The notes under the pieces: model-generated | The model's database searches: none | Told to the model about the DNA's origin: nothing | What the model saw: only the letters and a program-made list of their open reading frames with translations | In this document: positions 9,334 through 17,694 of the stretch, one piece after another | Numbering within the stretch: the stretch's first letter is position 1 | Layout: every line of letters starts with the position of its first letter | Source: Chthoniobacterales bacterium | Lineage (GTDB): Bacteria > Verrucomicrobiota > Verrucomicrobiia > Chthoniobacterales > UBA10450 | Reading direction: 5' to 3' | Assembly (NCBI GenBank): GCA_025929155.1 | Contig: JAICMR010000023.1 | Span: forward strand, 1 to 32,391 | DNA length: 32,391 nt | Position numbers and translations under genes: made by a program

Positions 9334-9620
9334 TAGGACTCCCGCCGTCGAGCGAAGGAAGTATCCGGCGCGACGAGGAGGGAAAATCAAACGCCGCGCG
9401 GGCAGCGCGGATTCGCGATGAACCACGTCCAGAAGAGGGGAGGCGGCGGCGGTTGGTCGCCGCGTGCCTCCTGCGGTCGAATGTGCCGGAGACGTTTCGG
9501 CGCCGCGGGCTGCTGTGGCTGGAGAGCGGGCATTTCGTTAGGCTGCGCAACCATCAGAATGGCGTTCATGCCTAACGATGAGGCCGGCGTGAGCAGGACC
9601 GTTAATTAAAATCTGGTCGC
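9334..9620. other. Non-coding gap with an inverted pair of the 9-mer
   Basis: Between the pseudogene start and the end of the response regulator I see no convincing gene. The gap contains TCGTTAGGC at 9535-9543 and GCCTAACGA at 9570-9578, which could pair as a 9-bp stem with a 26-base loop. Confidence 0.6.
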
Positions 9621-9649
9621 GCCGCGCTAAAAGTTCGTTAACGCGCGGC
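9621..9649 (-). terminator. Possible terminator hairpin after the kdpE-like gene
   Basis: GCCGCGC (9621-9627) pairs with GCGCGGC (9643-9649), three bases beyond the stop codon of the response regulator. On the minus strand it is followed at some distance by an AT-rich ATTTTAATTAA, not by an immediate T-run, so the terminator call is modest. Confidence 0.5.
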
Positions 9650-9652
9650 GGC

Positions 9653-10345
9653 TCAGAATTTGTCGGTCGAAAGCCGATAGCCGATGCCGACTTCGGTTTT
9701 AATCAGGCTCAGTGCTTTCTTGTCGGTCTCGAGTTTCTTGCGCAAGTGCGTGACGTAAACGCGGAGGTATTGCGCCTGGCTCTCAGCTTTCTCACCCCAC
9801 ACGGTGCGCAGCAGTTGTCGATGAGTCACGACTTTGCCGGCGTTCTGCACGAGCACGCGGAGGAGAGAATACTCGGTTGGCGTGAGTTTTATTTCCACGT
9901 CGCCCAGCCGGACTTGGCGAGCGGCGAAATCGACGCAGAGTGCCCCTGATTGGAAGACAGGGTCGGCGGTTTCTGTGAGAGAGCGGCGCTGGGTGGCGCG
10001 GATTCGCGCAAATAATTCTGCCGTATCGAAGGGCTTGGTTACGTAATCATCAGCGCCCGCGTCGAGCGCTTCGACTTTGTCCTCGGGATCGTCGCGCACG
10101 GAAAGAATGACCACGGCAACATCCGACCATTCGCGCAGTGCGCGCAGCACTTTCATGCCGTCCATATCGGGAAGTCCGAGATCGAGCAAAACAATCTCCG
10201 GCCGGCGATAAACGATTTCATCGAGACCGCCCTGGCCGGTTTCTGCTTCGAAGACCTGATAATCGGCTCGCTCGAGCGCGAGCCGAAGGAGACGGCGAAT
10301 CTGTTTCTCGTCGTCGATGATAAGCGCAATGCGTTTCGGTTTCAT
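9653..10345 (-). CDS. kdpE: KdpE-like OmpR-family response regulator
   Basis: A 230-residue DNA-binding regulator. The receiver domain (1-120) has the acidic pair D11-D12, phospho-acceptor D55 in LLDLGLPDMDG and Lys in VTKPFD. A winged-helix domain (about 130-225) follows, with LTPTEYSLLRVLVQNAGKVVTH and YVTHLRKKLE, very close to KdpE. The ATG overlaps the stop of the upstream kinase by four bases (ATGA), indicating translational coupling. KdpE normally controls the high-affinity kdpFABC K+ pump. No kdp pump genes are in the window; instead the constitutive-type K+ transporter gene kup lies divergently next door, so this pair may act on kup. That target is inference. Confidence 0.9.
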   Translation of the reverse strand: MKPKRIALIIDDEKQIRRLLRLALERADYQVFEAETGQGGLDEIVYRRPEIVLLDLGLPDMDGMKVLRALREWSDVAVVILSVRDDPEDKVEALDAGADDYVTKPFDTAELFARIRATQRRSLTETADPVFQSGALCVDFAARQVRLGDVEIKLTPTEYSLLRVLVQNAGKVVTHRQLLRTVWGEKAESQAQYLRVYVTHLRKKLETDKKALSLIKTEVGIGYRLSTDKF

Positions 10346-11478
10346 TGGGCACTTTCCAAAGCGTCGCCGTCGGTTGTCCGCACCGGCAGGCTGAGGAGAA
10401 AACGCGCTCCGCCGCCATCGCGATTCTCCGCCGTGAGCTGACCGCCGTGTGCCTCGACGAAGCCGCGTGCGATCGATAACCCAAGGCCGAGTCCCCCGGT
10501 TTTGTGGCCTTCGGCGCGGTAGAATTTGTCGAAGAGCCGCTCGGCGGACTCGGGCGCAAAGCCGCGACCGCGATCGCTCACTGTGATCAGTAGCTGGTCC
10601 GCGGCAAACTCCGCATCGACCTCCACTGGCAGGCGGGAGGGCGAATGGGCGGCGGCGTTAGCGAGAAGTTTGGCGACGGCCTGCTCGATCAACGTGTAAT
10701 CGAGCAGCATGAGCGGGAGATCATCAGCCACGGTGAGCTGCAGGTCGTGGCCGTCGAGCGTTTCGCGCTCGATCTCGATCGCGGATTCAACCAGTTCGCG
10801 TACGTCGCACCATTCCTGCCTCGGCCTAACGATGCCGCTCTCGAGTCGATTCATATCGAGGAGATTGTTGACCACCCGGTTGAGGCGATGTGAACCGTCG
10901 CGGATTTCGCCCGCGAGACGTTGCAGCAATTGTGCGTTGGGCGTTTCGGCCGCGGCGCCCGCGAGCTCTTGGCTGGCCGCGCCGATCGCGGCGAGCGGCG
11001 TCTTGAGTTCATGCGAAACGCAGTCGAGCAGCGTTTTGCGCAGTCGCTCGGATTCGTGGGCGAGCTGCACCTGCGCGGCGAGGTGCTCGCGGGCGCGGAG
11101 TTGCGCGGTGAGATTGCCGACTGTCAGAGCGACGATGAAGTAGGTCGCGAAGGTGAGGCCGTCTTCGAATTTCGCGATATGCAGGGTGAAGAGCGGTGGG
11201 ATAAAAAGAAAATTCCAAGAAAGCGCGCTGAGGGCAGCCACGAGCAGGACCGGACCGCGGTTCAAAACCATGCCGGCGAGGAGCACGCCGAGGAGGAAGA
11301 TGAGCGAAATGGCCCCGGAACCTGTAAGCCGGGTGACCAGCCAGCAGGCCACGGTGAGGCCGACGACGATCGCCACGGCGATCAGGTATTCGCGGAATGG
11401 GGCGAGGGCGCGAACATCGTCGGGCGTCACGAGAAGGACGGGCTGCTCGGAACCACGCAAACGGGATTTCTCCAGCAC
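10342..11478 (-). CDS. KdpD-like sensor histidine kinase lacking the N-terminal KdpD domain
   Basis: A 378-residue membrane histidine kinase with a GTG start. Residues about 30-125 hold four hydrophobic segments of the DUF4118 transmembrane unit of KdpD (SWNFLFIPPLFTLHIAKFEDG is a KdpD hallmark). The dimerisation/phospho-acceptor helix follows with H156 in CVSHELKTPLAA, then an ATPase domain with a modified N-box (LLANAAAHSP), DRGRGF and GLGLGLSIARGFVEAHGG. Classical KdpD is about 900 residues: a cytoplasmic KdpD domain, a Usp domain that binds nucleotides, TM, GAF and kinase. Here the first roughly 390 residues and the GAF region are absent. Such short forms exist in other phyla. K+ sensing must then come from the TM or kinase part. 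Confidence 0.88.
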   Translation of the reverse strand: MLEKSRLRGSEQPVLLVTPDDVRALAPFREYLIAVAIVVGLTVACWLVTRLTGSGAISLIFLLGVLLAGMVLNRGPVLLVAALSALSWNFLFIPPLFTLHIAKFEDGLTFATYFIVALTVGNLTAQLRAREHLAAQVQLAHESERLRKTLLDCVSHELKTPLAAIGAASQELAGAAAETPNAQLLQRLAGEIRDGSHRLNRVVNNLLDMNRLESGIVRPRQEWCDVRELVESAIEIERETLDGHDLQLTVADDLPLMLLDYTLIEQAVAKLLANAAAHSPSRLPVEVDAEFAADQLLITVSDRGRGFAPESAERLFDKFYRAEGHKTGGLGLGLSIARGFVEAHGGQLTAENRDGGGARFLLSLPVRTTDGDALESAQ

Positions 11479-11525
11479 GGCAGAACCTACCGTAAGCGGA
11501 GCCGGGGCAAATGGGCGCCACGCAA

Positions 11526-11542
11526 TTTTAATACTGTTTTAA
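11526..11542. promoter_or_regulatory. Candidate OmpR-type operator in the kdpD-kup divergent spacer
   Basis: In this GC-rich spacer a short AT-rich island holds TTTTAA at 11526-11531 and again at 11537-11542, 11 bases apart. That matches direct half-sites one helical turn apart, as used by OmpR-family dimers. KdpE sites are AT-rich. The position suits control of both kup and the regulator genes, but this is inference. Confidence 0.35.
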
Positions 11543-11580
11543 CTATGGCGGTCCGCACCGTCGCCTAACGTTTTCGGACG

Positions 11581-13515
11581 GTGAATGGTAGTCACGCAGT
11601 TTTGATCTCACCCGTGGCGGAGTTTCCGCATGCGTCCTCGTCCTCGTCCTCGACCGACCCGCCGAAGCGCCGGCTCTTGCTGCTTTGTGTCGCGAGCCTC
11701 GGGATTGTCTATGGCGACATTGGGACGAGTCCGCTCTATGCATTCAGAGAATGCTTTTATGGAGAACATGCGATCGCGCCGCATCCGGCGAACGTGCTGG
11801 GAGTTTTGTCACTGATCCTTTGGTCGCTGTTGCTGGTGATCTCGGTAAAGTATCTGATTCTAATCCTGCGCGCCGATAACCGCGGCGAAGGTGGCATTCT
11901 CGCTCTCGCGACGCTGGTGAGCGATGTCACCCGACGGGGAAGATACCTTCTCCTGCTTGGGCTCTTCGGCGCGGCATTGCTTTATGCCGACGGGATGATT
12001 ACGCCGGCGATCTCTGTGCTCAGCGCGGTGGAAGGGTTGCATGTGGCGACACCAGTTTTTGATCCCGCGGTGTTGCCAATCGCGATCGGGATTTTGGTTG
12101 GACTTTTCCTCTTCCAATCACGCGGCACGACCGGCGTCGGGAAAGTCTTTGGGCCCGTGACGATCCTCTGGTTTGTCGCGATCAGTGCGCTGGGGATTCA
12201 TCAAATCCTGCGCGCGCCGGCGGTGCTCGCAGCGGTTAACCCCATGCATGGCATCGATTTTTTCCTGCGAAATGGAGGCCGCGGCTTCGTGGTGCTGGGT
12301 GCGGTTTTCCTTGCGGTGACAGGCGGCGAAGCGCTTTACGCGGATATCGGGCACTTCGGCACGGCGCCGATCCGGCTGACCTGGTTTGTGGTGGTGCTCC
12401 CGGCTTTGATGCTGAATTATTTCGGACAAGGTGCGCTGCTGCTCCGCAATCCGGCCGGCGCGATCAATCCCTTTTTCCGGATGACTCCAGGGTGGGCGCT
12501 TTTCCCGATGTTGCTGCTCGCGACGGCGGCGGCGGTGATTGCTTCGCAGGCGATCATCAGCGGAGCATTCTCGCTAACGATGCAGGCGATCCAGCTCGGC
12601 TACATCCCGCGTTTGAAGGTGAAATACACTTCGGCCCGCGTCATTGGCCAAATCTATGTGCCGGTCGTGAACTGGGCGCTGATGCTCTGCTGCATCGGGC
12701 TGGTGCTCGGCTTCCAAACTTCCAGCCGGCTCGCCGCGGCCTACGGCGTCGCGATCACGACCACGATGCTGATCACGACGATTCTGTTCTACATCGTTGC
12801 GCGGAGGCGCTGGCGCTGGCCCGTCTCGGTGGCGCTGCCGGTCGCGGCCTTTTTCATCACCATCGATCTCGCATTTTTCTGCGCGAACATGCTGAAGGTT
12901 GCTCATGGCGGCTGGTTCCCGCTCCTCGCTTCGGGAGTGATTCTTTTCCTCATGCTCACCTGGCGCAAAGGGCGGAAAGTGCTGGGCGGACACCTGAGCA
13001 ACATCTGCCTGCCGATCGACGCCCTCTTGCCGGAGCTGGAGCGGGGGAACGTTCGCCGAGTTCCCGGCACGGCAATCTACATGTCGGGCAAAGGCACCGG
13101 CACACCGCTCGCCCTCCTGCACAATCTCAAGCACAACAAGGTGCTGCACGAACAGGTGGTGCTGCTGACCGTTAGAACCGCCGAGATTCCTTATCTGTCG
13201 AATATCAAGGACCGCGTGGCGCTAGAGAAAATGGGTGAGGGGTTTTGGCGGGCGCAGATCCATTTCGGCTTCATGGAGAAACCCGATGTCCCCGTGGCAT
13301 TGGCCAGTCTGAAACAGTCGGAAGTCTGCCTCGATCCGCTGCGCACGACTTATTTCATCGGTCGCGAAACGATCCTCGCGACGCGAAAGCTCGGGCTATC
13401 GCCGTGGCGCGGCTCGCTCTTCGCCTGGATGACGCGGAACGCGGGCGACGTGACTTCGTATTTCTGTCTGCCGCCGGATGGCGTGGTGGAACTGGGCGCG
13501 CGGGTCGAGGTCTAG
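11581..13515 (+). CDS. kup: Kup-family low-affinity K+ uptake transporter
   Basis: A 644-residue K+/H+ symporter of the inner membrane. After a short serine-rich N-terminus, the first membrane helix carries the family signature GIVYGDIGTSPLYAFRECF (about residues 39-57). Further hallmarks are RADNRGEGGILAL, YADGMITPAISVLSAVEG and GGEALYADIGHFG. About twelve hydrophobic segments run to residue about 460, followed by the usual cytoplasmic C-terminal domain that ends in the short CLPPDGVVELGARVEV. The length is close to E. coli Kup (622). The start is GTG at 11581; no internal Met lies before the first helix. It is divergent from the kdpDE-like pair and ends four bases from the convergent ABC exporter gene. 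Confidence 0.95.
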   Translation: MNGSHAVLISPVAEFPHASSSSSSTDPPKRRLLLLCVASLGIVYGDIGTSPLYAFRECFYGEHAIAPHPANVLGVLSLILWSLLLVISVKYLILILRADNRGEGGILALATLVSDVTRRGRYLLLLGLFGAALLYADGMITPAISVLSAVEGLHVATPVFDPAVLPIAIGILVGLFLFQSRGTTGVGKVFGPVTILWFVAISALGIHQILRAPAVLAAVNPMHGIDFFLRNGGRGFVVLGAVFLAVTGGEALYADIGHFGTAPIRLTWFVVVLPALMLNYFGQGALLLRNPAGAINPFFRMTPGWALFPMLLLATAAAVIASQAIISGAFSLTMQAIQLGYIPRLKVKYTSARVIGQIYVPVVNWALMLCCIGLVLGFQTSSRLAAAYGVAITTTMLITTILFYIVARRRWRWPVSVALPVAAFFITIDLAFFCANMLKVAHGGWFPLLASGVILFLMLTWRKGRKVLGGHLSNICLPIDALLPELERGNVRRVPGTAIYMSGKGTGTPLALLHNLKHNKVLHEQVVLLTVRTAEIPYLSNIKDRVALEKMGEGFWRAQIHFGFMEKPDVPVALASLKQSEVCLDPLRTTYFIGRETILATRKLGLSPWRGSLFAWMTRNAGDVTSYFCLPPDGVVELGARVEV

Positions 13516-13519
13516 CGCG

Positions 13520-15397
13520 TTAGGCATTGGCCGTCGCGAGCAGCTCCACTTCCGCGCCGGCCTCGGCCGGGTTGCGGTTGAACTGCAGATCGTAGAGTCG
13601 CCGATAGTAGCCGCTTTTCTCGAGCAATTCGTGGTGTGTCCCCATCTCCTTGATCCGGCCGCTTTCCATCACCACGATCTGGTCGGCGGAGAGAATCGTC
13701 GAGAGGCGATGCGCAATCGCGATCACAGTGCGGCCTTCGGCCAAACGCTCAAGCGCGATCTGGATTTGTTGTTCGCTCTCGCTGTCGAGCGCAGAAGTCG
13801 CTTCGTCGAGCAGGAGAATCGGTGCGTTCTTGAGCAGCGCGCGCGCGATTGCGAGACGCTGCTGCTGGCCACCAGAGAGCAGGCAGCCTTTGTCGCCAAT
13901 GATCGTCTCGTACCCTTTGGGTTGGGCCATGATGAAGTCATGCGCGTACGCAGTCGTGGCCGCAGCACAGATTTCCTCTTCCGTCGCATCGAGACGGCCA
14001 AAGCGAATGTTGTTCATGATCGTCTCGTGAAAGAGGAATGTCTCCTGCGAGACGAGGCCGATCAGGTGACGGAGGGAATTCTGAGTGATCGTGCGCAGAT
14101 CGCGCCCATCGAGCCGCACCACCCCCGCCGTTGGATCGTAAAGGCGCAGGATGAGCGAGAGAATGGTACTCTTGCCCGCACCGCTCGCGCCGACCAGGGC
14201 GTAGCTCCGGCCCGGTTCGATCCGAAGGGTTAAATTCTGGATTGCATCCGTAATACCGCCCTCGTAGCGGAAGGTGACGTTCTCAAAACGGATATCGCCG
14301 GCCGCGTTCGGCAGATCAATCGCTTCGGGTTGATCTTCTACGCTCGGTTTGGAGTCGAGAATCTTGAAAATTTCGACCGTTGCCTGGATCGAGCGCTGCA
14401 TGATGATGTGAATGCGGCTGAGCGACTTGATCGGATCGTAGAGCAGGAAAATGCCGCCGATCAGCGCGATGAATTTCGCAGCCGGCAGCTGCGCGACATA
14501 AACGTAGAGCAGCGCCAGTCCGACGCCCATCGCCGCGATCGTTTCGATAAGCGGCCCGACCGCCTCCGTGGCGCGCAGGATGCGCATCGAGTTGGAGAAC
14601 TGCGAATCGTTGCTCTGCCGGAAAAGCTTCTCCTGATGCGGCTCGCGCCCAAATGATTTGATAACCCGAATTCCGGCGAAAGTCTCCTGCATGGTCACGA
14701 CCATCTGGGCGAGGCCGAACTGTTCGTTCACGACCGCCTTGCGCGCGCGTTTCCCATACATCGCCAGCGGCACAAGGCAGCTTGGGAAAAGCACGAGAGT
14801 TACGATCGTAAACTTCCAGTCCATGTAGAGGAGAACCGCAATTCCGCTAAAGATCGCGACCGGCTGTTTGAAAAGATCGCTGCTGATGCTCGAGAGCGCC
14901 GTTTGCATCATTCGGGTGTCATTGGTGATGCGCGACATGAGGAAACCCGACTGCGCTTTATTAAAGAAACTCATCGAGTGGTTGACCATTTTACTGAAGA
15001 GCTGGGTGCGAATATCGGTTAGCACCTTGTTGCTCACCCAGGCGACGTAGTAGGTGTTCGCGTAGGAACAGAGACTCCGCAGGGTCATGACTGCGGGAAT
15101 CGCGAGGCAGAAAAGGACGAGCGAATTGATCTTCGGGCCATGGCTCATCAACTCCGGGTGAGAGGCGAGAGCGGTCGGAGCGACGGAATGGCCCCCGAAA
15201 GCGACGTTGGTCACGTGTGCCATGACCAGCGGCAAACAGCCGGTGATGCCGCCATAAAGAAACCCGAAGGCGAGCCCCATGATGAAGCGGAACTTGTACG
15301 GCATCGCGTAGGCATAGAGCCGCTTATATGGCTCCCAGCCGATGCGGATGGTGGCCCAAAGCGATGGTTTGGTCTTCGGTGCTGACTCGTCGCTCAT
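13520..15397 (-). CDS. MsbA-like lipid/LPS ABC exporter (fused TMD-NBD half transporter)
   Basis: A 625-residue type IV ABC exporter, active as a homodimer in the inner membrane. Six membrane helices lie at about 30-330 (e.g. SMSFFNKAQSGFLMSRITND, the first coupling region). An ATPase domain follows (about 375-610) with Walker A GASGAGKS, Q-loop LVSQETFLF, signature LSGGQQQR, Walker B ILLLDEAT and His switch AIAHR. Start at 15397 (MSDESAPK): the ATG overlaps the stop of the upstream GT9 gene (ATGA), so the two are translationally coupled. Being last in a glycosyltransferase operon suggests export of lipid A-core or another glycolipid. The stop codon lies within GCCTAACGC, a near-match of the abundant 9-mer. 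Confidence 0.92.
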   Translation of the reverse strand: MSDESAPKTKPSLWATIRIGWEPYKRLYAYAMPYKFRFIMGLAFGFLYGGITGCLPLVMAHVTNVAFGGHSVAPTALASHPELMSHGPKINSLVLFCLAIPAVMTLRSLCSYANTYYVAWVSNKVLTDIRTQLFSKMVNHSMSFFNKAQSGFLMSRITNDTRMMQTALSSISSDLFKQPVAIFSGIAVLLYMDWKFTIVTLVLFPSCLVPLAMYGKRARKAVVNEQFGLAQMVVTMQETFAGIRVIKSFGREPHQEKLFRQSNDSQFSNSMRILRATEAVGPLIETIAAMGVGLALLYVYVAQLPAAKFIALIGGIFLLYDPIKSLSRIHIIMQRSIQATVEIFKILDSKPSVEDQPEAIDLPNAAGDIRFENVTFRYEGGITDAIQNLTLRIEPGRSYALVGASGAGKSTILSLILRLYDPTAGVVRLDGRDLRTITQNSLRHLIGLVSQETFLFHETIMNNIRFGRLDATEEEICAAATTAYAHDFIMAQPKGYETIIGDKGCLLSGGQQQRLAIARALLKNAPILLLDEATSALDSESEQQIQIALERLAEGRTVIAIAHRLSTILSADQIVVMESGRIKEMGTHHELLEKSGYYRRLYDLQFNRNPAEAGAEVELLATANA

Positions 15398-16410
15398 GAA
15401 TCTGGAGCTGCCGGCGCCGACAGCAGCGACTGCATAGCATTGATCACCTGGGTCGTCGAGATTTCGTTCATCGACGAAGGTGCCTGCCGTGGACCAAACT
15501 CTTGCAGCCGTCCGGCGGCTTTGCCCTGCAAAATTATCGCGGGCGTTCCGCGCGGCCGCCAGTGAAATGGATTGGTCGGCCCGAAGAGCACGACCTGTGG
15601 AACCCCGAGCGCGCCTGCAAGGTGCATCGGCGCAGAATCGATCGTCACCAGCAAACGCGCCCGTTCGATCAACGCGGCAAAGACGAGCAGGTCGAGCTGA
15701 GCCGAAAGATCGACAATCGGTTGGGTCAGGAACGATTTGATCTGCGCGATGTGCATTTGTTCCATCGCGCTGGCGCCTCCGGTCAGTGCCAAGCGGATTC
15801 CGTTCTGCGCCGGAAAGGTGTTGGCCAATTCGGCCCACCGTTGCGCTCGCCAGAACTTCTCCGCCCGCGCCGAACCGGGGTGGAGGAGGACGAAATTTTC
15901 ACCCAGCTTCTGCTGCGCGGTAATTTCGCTCGCTTTTTTCCGGGCGGATTCCGGAAGGGCGAGATGGACTTCCGGCGAAGGATCGTGCACGCCGAGCGGC
16001 GCGAGCAACGTGAGATGATAATCGACCGTGTGCGCCGTCTGCACCTGCGAAGGGATGAACTGGTTGTAGCTCAACTGCCGCACTGGCTCACGCCGGACAG
16101 TGTCGAAAGTGATCCGTTCGCGCGCCCCGGAGAGAAATGACAGGAAAGCGGACCGATCGGTCCGGGAAAAGTCGAGACAGTAGTCGAATTTTTTCCTCGC
16201 GATCGTCAGCCACAAAGCGACGTCCGATGCGCGCCCCCGCGCGACCAGCTTATGATCAACCCCCGGAATCGCCGGGAGCAAACCGCGCGAACCATGCGCA
16301 ACCACGAGCGTAATCTCCGCCCCCGCATAAACTTGGCGGACCGCCGCGATCGCGGGCAGGGTAAGGATCAGGTCGCCGATCCGTTTGAGCTGAATGAGGA
16401 GAACCTTCAA
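15394..16410 (-). CDS. GT9 (heptosyltransferase-like) glycosyltransferase
   Basis: A 338-residue GT-B enzyme. The N-terminus KVLLIQLKRIGDLILTLPAI is the classic ADP-heptose:LPS heptosyltransferase opening. The C-terminal half has FVLLHPGSARAEKFW, LALTGG and TIDSAPMHLAGALGVPQVVLFGPTNPFHWRP, which bind the nucleotide sugar and phosphate. Family members add heptose to the LPS inner core. The exact sugar donor cannot be told. The start is TTG at 16410, six bases after the stop of the upstream GT4 gene, and the stop overlaps the ABC exporter start by four bases. The three genes therefore look like one operon for making and exporting a surface glycolipid. Confidence 0.92.
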   Translation of the reverse strand: MKVLLIQLKRIGDLILTLPAIAAVRQVYAGAEITLVVAHGSRGLLPAIPGVDHKLVARGRASDVALWLTIARKKFDYCLDFSRTDRSAFLSFLSGARERITFDTVRREPVRQLSYNQFIPSQVQTAHTVDYHLTLLAPLGVHDPSPEVHLALPESARKKASEITAQQKLGENFVLLHPGSARAEKFWRAQRWAELANTFPAQNGIRLALTGGASAMEQMHIAQIKSFLTQPIVDLSAQLDLLVFAALIERARLLVTIDSAPMHLAGALGVPQVVLFGPTNPFHWRPRGTPAIILQGKAAGRLQEFGPRQAPSSMNEISTTQVINAMQSLLSAPAAPDS

Positions 16411-16416
16411 TCTGGC

Positions 16417-17637
16417 CTAACTGGACCTCTGCATCGCGACGGAGTAGGCCTCGAGCAGCCGAGCGCGAAAATGGTCCCAGGTGAAATGATTTACCACCCG
16501 TTCGCGCGCCGCGAGGCTCATCCGCGCCACGATTTCCGGGTGGTCATATAGATGTTGGATCGCCGCCGCGATCGCATCCACGTCGCCCGGCGGCACGATG
16601 ATTCCCTGCACGCCGTCTTCGACCACGTCGCCCGCTTCGCGTGTTGTGATCTGTGGCAGCCCGCAGGCCGCCGCTTCGTAGGTGACTTTTGCGCTGCCTT
16701 CACATTGCGACGGGAAAACATGGATGGTTGACTGCCGCAGGTAAGTCTCCGGTGCTTTTGCAAACCCGATTATCTTCACGCTCGGACCCGCGAATTTTTC
16801 AAGATACGGCTTCATCTCCTTGTGCACCGAACCGAGGAGCCAGAGTTCCGCATCCTTCAGATCGAGCCGCGCCCAAGCCTCTAGCAGATGGTGCACGCCC
16901 TTGCGCTCAATCAGCGCCCCGGAAAAGACCGCGCGAAAATGCGCCGGCCGCTCGCCGGGCGTAAAGCGTTCGACATCTACGCCGCGGGGCAGGTAAAACA
17001 GTTTCTCCTCCGGAAAACCCTGTACGCGAAATGTCTCGGCCGCGCGCTCAGAGAGCACGAGGATCAAGCTTGCAAGATCGTACTCTTCGAGAAATCGGTC
17101 ACGTTGCAGGAGCAGCCTTTCCTTCCAGCGCTTGCGCAGCGGCAGTTCCAGGCGGGCCGGCGCAACTTGCGGCGATCTCTTGATCTTACCGCGATCACGA
17201 TGCCAAGTGGGAATTTCGAGCACGGACGGGATGCCCATTCGATGCGCCGTCCGGAGCGAGAGCAGGCAATCGCCAGACCAGGAATGAAACAAGTCGTAGC
17301 GACCGGTCTCCAGATGTCGCGAGACGATCCAATCCAGGTATTTTTTCTTTGCCCCGTAATAATAGGGGCTCTCGAGAAAAGAGAGGAGCCGCACCGGATG
17401 CCAGCGGAGCGATTCGATCTGGGCCGCAGGGATTTCGCGTTGCCGATTATCATACGCCACGGCTTTGCCCAGAAACCCGCCGCGGCTGGAGGCTCGCAAA
17501 GTCTCAAACGCGTCGGTATCAAGCCCAGAACCGCCGATCCGCGCGAAGATCGAGTAAAGAAGGTTCTTCGGCAGTTGGTGAGGGAGAGTTGCACTCGACG
17601 CGCGCCGAGGCGGCGCGTTAAGTGTGTCACCGACCAT
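16417..17637 (-). CDS. GT4-family glycosyltransferase
   Basis: A 406-residue retaining GT-B enzyme. I place the start at ATG 17637 (MVGDTLNAPP), because a longer frame would read into the divergent glycosyltransferase. Visible features: YDLFHSWSGDCLL, EIPTWHRDRGK, then the donor-binding half with YLPRGVDVERFTPGE, AVFSGALIERKGVHHLLEAW and the EX7E-type motif FPSQCEGSAKVTYEAAACGLP. It is first in the run GT4 > GT9 > ABC exporter. It probably acts on an LPS core or another cell-surface glycan; the sugar is unknown. Confidence 0.9.
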   Translation of the reverse strand: MVGDTLNAPPRRASSATLPHQLPKNLLYSIFARIGGSGLDTDAFETLRASSRGGFLGKAVAYDNRQREIPAAQIESLRWHPVRLLSFLESPYYYGAKKKYLDWIVSRHLETGRYDLFHSWSGDCLLSLRTAHRMGIPSVLEIPTWHRDRGKIKRSPQVAPARLELPLRKRWKERLLLQRDRFLEEYDLASLILVLSERAAETFRVQGFPEEKLFYLPRGVDVERFTPGERPAHFRAVFSGALIERKGVHHLLEAWARLDLKDAELWLLGSVHKEMKPYLEKFAGPSVKIIGFAKAPETYLRQSTIHVFPSQCEGSAKVTYEAAACGLPQITTREAGDVVEDGVQGIIVPPGDVDAIAAAIQHLYDHPEIVARMSLAARERVVNHFTWDHFRARLLEAYSVAMQRSS

Positions 17638-17694
17638 AACTATCTCACTATTGTTTGTAATGCTTTCAAGTAAAGGTGAAACGCCCGCCCGCCG

